DNA of 37,835 bases from an uncultured Kiloniella sp. (GTDB lineage: Bacteria; Pseudomonadota; Alphaproteobacteria; Kiloniellales; Kiloniellaceae), in the NCBI RefSeq assembly GCF_937128705.1, contig NZ_CAKZMP010000001.1, positions 1 through 37,835 on the forward strand. The letters run 5' to 3'. Positions 32,565-37,835 of this stretch are shown in pieces. The notes beneath the pieces are model-generated. The model searched no databases. It was not told the DNA's origin and saw only the letters and a list, made by a program, of their open reading frames with translations. The first letter of the stretch is position 1, and every line of letters begins with the position of its first letter. Made by a program: the position numbers and the translations under genes.

Positions 32565-32882
32565 AATTTTTAAAGGCCTGTGATTCTCTATTCCAGAGAA
32601 GAGATAGACATAGAGGGGGCGAAAAGTAAAAGGAAAGATTCATGTATAGAGTAAGACAGACAGCTTAATTAACTTCAAATACCTGACAGCTCACAAGATG
32701 CCTCAGTACGTCGGGTTTCGCGAACAAATGACCGTAACTAGATAAACGATTCCGAATAAGGGCAAACCAGCAATAAATTCTTTTCTCACATAAGTTAACT
32801 TACCTCACGCACACTCTAATAACTGCCGTCTCCAAACAACCCAAGGGACAAATTTTGGACTTAATTCGGATCAAGATTACAA
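32565..32882. other. Gene-free region upstream of the chorismate mutase gene
   Basis: About 318 bases with no convincing gene. It should hold the promoter of the chorismate mutase-hisC-tyrC block. A perfect 12-base palindrome, TAAGTTAACTTA, lies at 32791-32802, and TTAATTAA near 32663. On the minus strand a 28-codon frame with Phe-Tyr-Phe reaches the chorismate mutase start, but it has no clear ribosome-binding site and no following T-run terminator. No terminator for the methyltransferase gene was found. Confidence 0.5.
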
Positions 32883-33653
32883 TCAGGAATACTTTGATGG
32901 CTTCGAAATATGATAGATTTTTGATGTATTTTGATAGGCTTGTGGGGCGCCCACCAGGCTTGGTCGACGTATACTCTGAACCTTTTTTGGTGTTCCAGGA
33001 GCATATAACTGCTTACCAGCCTCGACAGTTAAAACACCTGCAAACGTTGGAAAAAATCTTTTGCCCATTCGCTCCCATGCCGGTGCCGATTGCAAAAAGG
33101 TCAGCCGTTGGCTGGGTGGTACATAAAGGGATCGATTGGTCGTTATCGGCACAAACAACGCATCATTCAAAAGCTGCGAGATCTGTGATCGGCTAAAGGG
33201 ATGCCCCCAGCCAAAGGGAGTTTTATCTACCCGTGCCCAGATACCCCGTCGGTTCGGGGCAACAATAAGCAATCGACCGTCACTGGTCAGGACGCGCCAT
33301 ATTTCTCGCAACATATCCCGTAGATATTCACTGCTTTCCAGACCATGAACCAATAGGACTCTATCAATAGAATAATCTGGTAGAGGCAACTTTGTTTCAT
33401 CGACCAGAGATGTTTTCCCAGGTCCCCCGCGGGGCCAGTGACAAACACCTTGCGATGCAGGCATAAAAGCCAGTACACGATCGGCTTCATCTTCGAATTG
33501 TGTGAGATACGGCGTGGTATATCCAAGCCCTAAAACAGATTTACCCTTTAAATTTCTCCAGTGTTCGCGAATACTCCCACGGATGACGTGCGCGGCGGTT
33601 CCCCCCAGACGGGTGCCGTAGAATCCCTGAAGATCAACAACGTCAGTCCACAT
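32883..33653 (-). CDS. Class I SAM-dependent methyltransferase
   Basis: A 256-residue protein of the Methyltransf_11 type. The SAM-binding loop is unusual but recognisable (SVLGLGYTTPYL, about residues 40-51), followed by VDETKLPLPDYSIDRVLLVHGLE and LREIWRVLTSDGRLLIVAPNRRG. The C-terminal portion (LYVPPSQRLTFLQSAPAWERMGKRFFPTFAGVLTVEAGKQ split over motifs) matches a conserved alphaproteobacterial family found next to gloB. The substrate is unknown. It diverges from gloB across 181 bases, which contain the short palindrome GATCG-T-CGATC at 33728-33738. Confidence 0.9.
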   Translation of the reverse strand: MWTDVVDLQGFYGTRLGGTAAHVIRGSIREHWRNLKGKSVLGLGYTTPYLTQFEDEADRVLAFMPASQGVCHWPRGGPGKTSLVDETKLPLPDYSIDRVLLVHGLESSEYLRDMLREIWRVLTSDGRLLIVAPNRRGIWARVDKTPFGWGHPFSRSQISQLLNDALFVPITTNRSLYVPPSQRLTFLQSAPAWERMGKRFFPTFAGVLTVEAGKQLYAPGTPKKVQSIRRPSLVGAPQAYQNTSKIYHISKPSKYS

Positions 33654-33834
33654 TCTTTTCTCTGCTTCTCACTAGATATTTGTGTCGCCATAAACCAGCA
33701 GCGAAAATTATAATCAAAAAAAAATTTGATCGTCGATCTTTAAAACATAGGTCGCTAAGATCACCTTAACAAATGAAAAGCCAAAAACGCTTTTACATTT
33801 TATACCTTTAAGTACCTCCAATTGGGAAATAAAT

Positions 33835-34599
33835 ATGCTTGATGTCAGACAGATCCCTATACTGAGCGATAACTACAGTTACCTAATTAAAGATACAGAC
33901 ACAGGCGCCGTTGCCGTCATAGACCCTGGCGTTTCAGACGTAATCCTTGAAAAAGCAGATGAACTTGGCTGGACGATCACAGATATCATCCTGACCCATC
34001 ATCATGATGACCACATTGGCGGTCTGGCAGATATCAAACACAAAACCAACGCAAAGGTCACCGGCCCTCAAAGGGATCACCACCGCATTGATGGCATGGA
34101 TTTTATGGTTGATGGTGGGGATAGCATTCAGTTTGGATCAAAAACGGCAAAAGTATTTTATGTTCCAGGCCATACTCTAGGACACATTGCTTATTGGTTT
34201 GAGAATGAAGATATTCTGTTTCCCGGTGACAGCCTGTTTTCATTGGGGTGCGGGCGCTTATTCGAAGGTACGCCGGAAATGATGTGGCAATCTCTCCAGC
34301 AATATCTCCCTCTTCCTGAGCAGACACTTATCTATTCGGCGCATGAATACACCCTTTCAAATGCAGAATTCTCTCTTACAGTTGATCCAGATAACTCAGA
34401 CCTTAAAAAGAGAGTTGAAAAGATCAAGAGTCTGCGAAAAGATGACCAGCCAACAGTACCTAGCTTGTTAAGTGAAGAGTTAAAAACCAACCCTTTTCTA
34501 CGGCCGAACGATGCCGGAATTAGAGAAACTCTGAACATGCTTTCCGCGACAGATGCAGATGTATTTAAAGAAATTCGTAAACGCAAAGACAACTTTTAA
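33835..34599 (+). CDS. gloB: Hydroxyacylglutathione hydrolase (glyoxalase II)
   Basis: Hydrolyses S-lactoylglutathione to lactate and glutathione, the second step of methylglyoxal detoxification. The metallo-beta-lactamase metal site is LTHHHDDHIGG (His 55, His 57, Asp 59, His 60), with further ligands in GHTLGHIAYW, PGDSLFSLGCGRLFEG and the His of SAHEYT. The C-terminal substrate-binding helices end RKRKDNF. Its 254 residues are typical. A GST-like gene follows after 60 bases. Confidence 0.97.
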   Translation: MLDVRQIPILSDNYSYLIKDTDTGAVAVIDPGVSDVILEKADELGWTITDIILTHHHDDHIGGLADIKHKTNAKVTGPQRDHHRIDGMDFMVDGGDSIQFGSKTAKVFYVPGHTLGHIAYWFENEDILFPGDSLFSLGCGRLFEGTPEMMWQSLQQYLPLPEQTLIYSAHEYTLSNAEFSLTVDPDNSDLKKRVEKIKSLRKDDQPTVPSLLSEELKTNPFLRPNDAGIRETLNMLSATDADVFKEIRKRKDNF

Positions 34600-34659
34600 C
34601 CTCCCTCATAAAACGCCATTAGGCATTTATTAGTAACGTTCTTAATACCGGAGCCATCA

Positions 34660-35277
34660 ATGTATTTATGTTTTTCCCCCACCTCCCCCTATGTCCGCAA
34701 AGTGCTTATGCTCGCCATGGAAAAAGGATTGGAGAGTGAAATCAATCTCGTCCCCATGGGAACCTTCACTAAAGAATCAGAAATCTGGCAAAAAAATCCC
34801 TTGGGGAAGGTTCCCGCGCTTGAAACACGTGAAGGAACAATCCTATGCGATTCACCCCTGATCTGTGAATACCTGGAAAGCCTGAACCAATCTCCTACAC
34901 TTATTCCATCATCGGGCGATGCTCGCTGGAAAGCCCTGAATTTCCATGCTCTAGCAGATGGCATTATGGATGCCAGCCTCTTGAGAACAATGGAACGCCG
35001 TCAACGCCCAAGCGAACATCAACTTGATTCTGTGCACGAAGCCCAAAAATTCAAAATCGACACAACATTGGATGTATTTGAACAAGCCATTATAGACAAA
35101 ACTCTTGGCGAAGATTTTGGCCTCGCAGAAATAAGTCTCGCCTGTGCACTGGCTTATCTTGATTTCAGATATGCAGATGAAGACTGGCGTGCAAGCCACC
35201 CAAATCTCTCTGGCTGGTTCAAGCAAATTTCAGAGCGACCTTCCTTTGTAAAAACATCTCCGCCGACAGGCTCATAA
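34660..35277 (+). CDS. Glutathione S-transferase family protein
   Basis: A 205-residue cytosolic GST. The thioredoxin-like N-terminal domain has CFSPTSPYVRKVLMLAMEKG, KNPLGKVPALE (cis-Pro) and CDSPLICEYLE (the Asp-Ser glutathione contact), followed by the helical C-terminal domain with LSLACALAYLDFR-like and HPNLSGWFKQISERPSF motifs. Ser in SPTSPY is the probable catalytic residue. GGAG lies eight bases before the ATG. It sits after gloB and four bases before the cupin gene. The substrate is not evident. Confidence 0.92.
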   Translation: MYLCFSPTSPYVRKVLMLAMEKGLESEINLVPMGTFTKESEIWQKNPLGKVPALETREGTILCDSPLICEYLESLNQSPTLIPSSGDARWKALNFHALADGIMDASLLRTMERRQRPSEHQLDSVHEAQKFKIDTTLDVFEQAIIDKTLGEDFGLAEISLACALAYLDFRYADEDWRASHPNLSGWFKQISERPSFVKTSPPTGS

Positions 35278-35281
35278 AGAT

Positions 35282-35710
35282 ATGAACAGCTACTCTGCAC
35301 AAGAGATAATCAAACATCTCGATCTTCAACCTCACCCGGAAGGGGGGTGGTACAAAGAAACCTATCGCCACCAGCCTTCTGATGGCGGCAGAGGTGACCA
35401 AACAGCAATTTTCTTCTTATTGGAAAAGGGTCAAAGTTCTCATTGGCACAAAGTAGATGCTGTCGAAATGTGGCATTGGTACGCGGGTAGCGCCCTTACT
35501 TTGAAGTCTCATGACGAGAAAACTGAAACGACCGTTACTTTAGGGCCCGATGTTATTGCAGGACAAACACCACAACACATCATTCCTAAAGACCACTGGC
35601 AAGCAGCCAGTGCAGAGCAGGGTTGGGTCCTTGTGGGCTGTACCGTCGCCCCAGCTTTTGAATTTGATGGGTTTGAGTTGGCTCCCCCCGATTGGACACC
35701 GGGGGAATAG
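35282..35710 (+). CDS. DUF985 cupin-domain protein
   Basis: A 142-residue single-domain cupin of the DUF985 (YML079w-like) family. It has HPEGGWYKETYRH, FFLLEKGQSSHWHKVDAVEMWHWYAG, LGPDVIAGQTPQHIIPKDHWQAA and GCTVAPAFEFDGFELA, the beta-barrel pattern with potential metal-binding His and Glu. The biochemical role is unknown, although sugar or small-ligand binding has been proposed for the family. It starts four bases after the GST stop and converges with the HAD hydrolase. Confidence 0.92.
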   Translation: MNSYSAQEIIKHLDLQPHPEGGWYKETYRHQPSDGGRGDQTAIFFLLEKGQSSHWHKVDAVEMWHWYAGSALTLKSHDEKTETTVTLGPDVIAGQTPQHIIPKDHWQAASAEQGWVLVGCTVAPAFEFDGFELAPPDWTPGE

Positions 35711-35740
35711 CTCTGATCTAGTTAATCCAAGCACATACTT

Positions 35741-36424
35741 TTACGCAGCGACATAGTCCTTTAGCATCATTGAAAGCTGGCGCATATCGTCAAAGACGGC
35801 ATAGGCGCCAGCTTCTATAAGCTTTTGCCCCTGACCTTTTTTGTCCACAATATGCTCTGCACCAACAAAGCCAAAAACAGCAATACCCGCATTCTTGCCG
35901 CCAGTAGCACCAGCCACAGTATCTTCAATAATCAGAGCCTGCTCTGGCTTCACCTTCATCATCTCACAGGCCATCAGATGTAAATCGGGTGCAGGCTTGG
36001 GGTGTTTGACCATAGAAGAACTAAACCGTCTTTCTTTGGGAAAGAAGTCCCCCAGGCCTGTTTTAACGAGCGCACTATCTAAACGATCGGTTCGGCTGTT
36101 TGAAGCTACGCAAAAGGGGTATTCAAGTGTAGAAAGTGTTTCCTTGATAAAGGGAAGTCTTTCAAGCTCACCTGCCATCTGATCAATCGTGGCACGCTCA
36201 ACAATCTGTGCAAAGTCTTCTGGCAACTTTGCATCTGAGATCTTGTTGAAATGATCCCTGATAGCCTCATCGGTATATCCCGCAAATTGATTGGCGACCT
36301 CTTGCGGGTTTAACACAATGTTGTAGTCCGCCAGCGTCTGGGACACAATTCGGGCCGCGAGTGCTTCGCTATCAACCAAGACACCATCACAATCGAAAAT
36401 AATAAGTTCGGGAAAAATCGTCAT
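35741..36424 (-). CDS. HAD-superfamily phosphatase (beta-phosphoglucomutase-like subfamily)
   Basis: A 227-residue haloacid-dehalogenase hydrolase with cap domain. Motif I is IFDCDGVLVDSEA (nucleophile and acid Asp), motif II is CVASNSRTDRL, motif III Lys is in VKHPKPAPDLHL and motif IV is IIEDTVAGATGGKNAG. The family dephosphorylates small sugar phosphates or isomerises them, and the substrate cannot be assigned. It is a single gene converging on the cupin gene. Confidence 0.92.
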   Translation of the reverse strand: MTIFPELIIFDCDGVLVDSEALAARIVSQTLADYNIVLNPQEVANQFAGYTDEAIRDHFNKISDAKLPEDFAQIVERATIDQMAGELERLPFIKETLSTLEYPFCVASNSRTDRLDSALVKTGLGDFFPKERRFSSSMVKHPKPAPDLHLMACEMMKVKPEQALIIEDTVAGATGGKNAGIAVFGFVGAEHIVDKKGQGQKLIEAGAYAVFDDMRQLSMMLKDYVAA

Positions 36425-36500
36425 AGATCTCTTATCGCTTCCAATAACGTTCTGATATTTCAGAGAATTACCTGTGGTTTATGGCGTAATCAAGACAGAT

Positions 36501-36546
36501 AAAAGAAAACCCCGTTATCTCAGTAGAGGGCTGAGGTAACAGGGCT
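36501..36546 (-). terminator. Terminator of phaB
   Basis: Read on the minus strand, CCCTGTTACCTCAG pairs with CTGAGATAACGGGG around CCCTCTA with one mismatch, and GTTTTCTTTT follows. It lies about 55 bases past the phaB stop. Confidence 0.85.
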
Positions 36547-36601
36547 TTAATCATAAACCAAGCATTCTTGGCTTTGTTAACAAATCGCGTTTCAATCACG
36601 C

Positions 36602-37327
36602 TTAGTCCATATACTGGCCACCATTCACACTCAGGGTAGAACCCGTCACAAAGCCTGATTTTTCGGACGCCAAAAAGACGACGCAATCGGCCACTTCTTC
36701 CGGTTCCCCCAAGCGCCCGACAGGTATCTGAGATATAATCTTGCTATTGAGGATTTCCTCGGGAACAGCCCGCACCATTTCCGTGCCGATATACCCCGGC
36801 GCCACGACATTGGCTGTGATGCCTTTATTTGCATTTTCTTGGGCTACAGATTTGGTAAACCCGATGACACCCGCTTTCGCTGCGGCGTAGTTTGCCTGGC
36901 CAAACTGTCCCTTTTGACCATTGATTGATGAAATACTGATCACACGCCCATACTTGCGTTCCCGCATACCATCAATAACACCGCGTGTCATATTGAACAG
37001 GGACGTGAGATTGGTATCCATTACGGCCTGCCACTTGGCCTGGTCCATTTTATGCAGAGTTGTATCCCGTGTAATACCCGCATTATTCACGAGAACATCT
37101 ATCGCCCCCAATTCTTTTTCCACTTGGGCGATGCCTTCCTGGCAGGCATCAAAGTCACCTACGTCCCATTTGAAAACCGCGATTTTATTTTCATCCCGGA
37201 ACTTTTGCGCAGCTTCGTCATTTCCAGCATAACTAGACGCAACATTATACCCGGCCTTTTTCAAGGCGATCGAAATGGCCGCACCAATTCCTCTGGTACC
37301 TCCGGTCACAAGAGCAACACGAGACAT
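36602..37327 (-). CDS. phaB: Acetoacetyl-CoA reductase
   Basis: NADPH-dependent short-chain dehydrogenase reducing acetoacetyl-CoA to (R)-3-hydroxybutyryl-CoA, the monomer of polyhydroxybutyrate and an entry metabolite of the EMC pathway. TGGTRGIGAAI gives the cofactor loop, NNAGITRD the next motif, and the catalytic set is Asn 106, Ser 134, Tyr 147 and Lys 151 (ISSINGQKGQFGQANY, then AAAK). The substrate-specific FGQANYAAAKAG and C-terminal VNGGQYMD are typical of PhaB. Its 241 residues are normal. GAAGGGA precedes the ATG. It follows phaA on the same strand with a terminator-like hairpin between. Confidence 0.95.
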   Translation of the reverse strand: MSRVALVTGGTRGIGAAISIALKKAGYNVASSYAGNDEAAQKFRDENKIAVFKWDVGDFDACQEGIAQVEKELGAIDVLVNNAGITRDTTLHKMDQAKWQAVMDTNLTSLFNMTRGVIDGMRERKYGRVISISSINGQKGQFGQANYAAAKAGVIGFTKSVAQENANKGITANVVAPGYIGTEMVRAVPEEILNSKIISQIPVGRLGEPEEVADCVVFLASEKSGFVTGSTLSVNGGQYMD

Positions 37328-37421
37328 TTTTATTTCCCTTCGTTATTTGCTGTCTCAGGGCAGAGCCCTAAATTTCTGTAACTTAACCCAGGATCTTTGG
37401 ACAAAATCGCGAGGCCTCCAC

Positions 37422-37460
37422 AAAAAAAGGCCGCCCCAAGAAACAAAGGCAGCCCTTCCA
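37422..37460 (-). terminator. Terminator-like hairpin between phaA and phaB
   Basis: On the minus strand AAGGGCTGCC pairs with GGCGGCCTT with one bulge around a T-rich loop, followed by seven T. It lies about 60 bases after the phaA stop and may reduce transcription into phaB. phaB could have its own promoter in the following 90 bases. Confidence 0.7.
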
Positions 37461-37521
37461 CAAAGAGTTGCTGTCGATGATATTTTTATTTTTTGTTTCA
37501 TCAACAGTCTCCCTGATTTTC

Positions 37522-37835
37522 TTAATCGCGCTCAACACAGAGAGCAATTCCCTGTCCGCCGCCGATACAAAGGGTCGCTAACCCTTTTTTGACGTCACGT
37601 CTCTGCATTTCATGAAGCAGCGTCACAAGGACACGCGCACCTGAAGCCCCAATTGGGTGTCCCAGAGCAATTGCACCACCGTTTACGTTCACAATATCCT
37701 CATTCCAGCCAAGTTCCCGGTTAACAGCGATGGCTTGCGCAGCAAATGCTTCGTTGGCTTCAACCAACTCGACATCGTCAATCGTCCACCCGGCTTTTTC
37801 TAATGCCTTACGGCTGGCCGGAATAGGACCAGTCC
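37522..37835 (-). CDS. phaA: Acetyl-CoA C-acetyltransferase, C-terminal part (5' end outside window)
   Basis: The reading frame runs from the window edge to the stop at 37522 and encodes the last 104 residues of a thiolase. It begins [19 protein letters not shown] and continues with [30 protein letters not shown] with the catalytic His, and the final [14 protein letters not shown] with the catalytic Cys. These are the PhaA/AtoB signature motifs. The enzyme condenses two acetyl-CoA to acetoacetyl-CoA. The gene is incomplete only because the sequence ends. Confidence 0.95.
   Translation of the reverse strand, partial: TGPIPASRKALEKAGWTIDDVELVEANEAFAAQAIAVNRELGWNEDIVNVNGGAIALGHPIGASGARVLVTLLHEMQRRDVKKGLATLCIGGGQGIALCVERD

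Noticed and set aside
32855..33196. A plus-strand gene starting in the gene-free region
   Set aside because: It is antisense to the methyltransferase, which has clear SAM-binding motifs. There is no ribosome-binding site.

Overview
The window is a piece of an alphaproteobacterial chromosome. The best fit is a marine Rhodospirillales-like lineage such as Terasakiella, Thalassospira or Sneathiella. I infer this from a CpdR-type response regulator, the argH-lptM-lysA block followed by a TIGR02302/DUF4175 protein, ftsEX next to a YdcF/PlsC pair, and a full set of ethylmalonyl-CoA (EMC) pathway genes. No rRNA, tRNA or CRISPR array was found. Base composition is moderate, apart from a visibly AT-rich left end.

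Layout. Positions 1-2450 are the edge of a mobile region: a decayed IS256-family transposase whose right end lies inside the 3' end of a P4-type tyrosine integrase, then an AT-rich, repeat-laden, gene-free stretch. Positions 2454-4861 hold core genes: a carboxylesterase, an AlkA-like glycosylase and gluQRS. Positions 4891-10278 are the metabolic heart: mcd and ccrA on the minus strand, diverging from ecm on the plus strand. A NUDIX/DUF4743 protein, a twin-TM HIG1-like protein and a PduO-type corrinoid adenosyltransferase follow, then etfB-etfA and a 3-hydroxybutyryl-CoA dehydrogenase. Positions 15689-21930 hold a TlpA-like thioredoxin, argH, lptM, lysA and the TIGR02302 protein. Positions 22189-27715 hold an orphan solute-binding protein, cpdR, a zinc-ribbon/DUF3426 protein, ftsE, ftsX, a YdcF-like protein, plsC and a small zinc-ribbon membrane protein. 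Positions 27835-36424 hold ChaC, DUF2125, the aromatic/histidine block (chorismate mutase, hisC, tyrC), a methyltransferase, gloB, a GST, a DUF985 cupin and a HAD hydrolase. The window closes with phaB and the C-terminal part of phaA.

How the genes work together. PhaA and PhaB can make (R)-3-hydroxybutyryl-CoA from acetyl-CoA. Once dehydrated to crotonyl-CoA by an enzyme not seen here, Ccr makes ethylmalonyl-CoA, Ecm (needing AdoCbl from the adenosyltransferase) makes methylsuccinyl-CoA, and Mcd oxidises this to mesaconyl-CoA, passing electrons to EtfAB. The three signature EMC enzymes and their cofactor and electron partners therefore sit within about 10 kb.

The least explained DNA is non-coding. 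It includes two nested inverted repeats between ccrA and mcd (one terminator-like with a large structured loop), hairpins over the ribosome-binding sites of ccrA and the NUDIX gene, a perfect CtrA-type box before cpdR, and the repeat-rich region upstream of the integrase.
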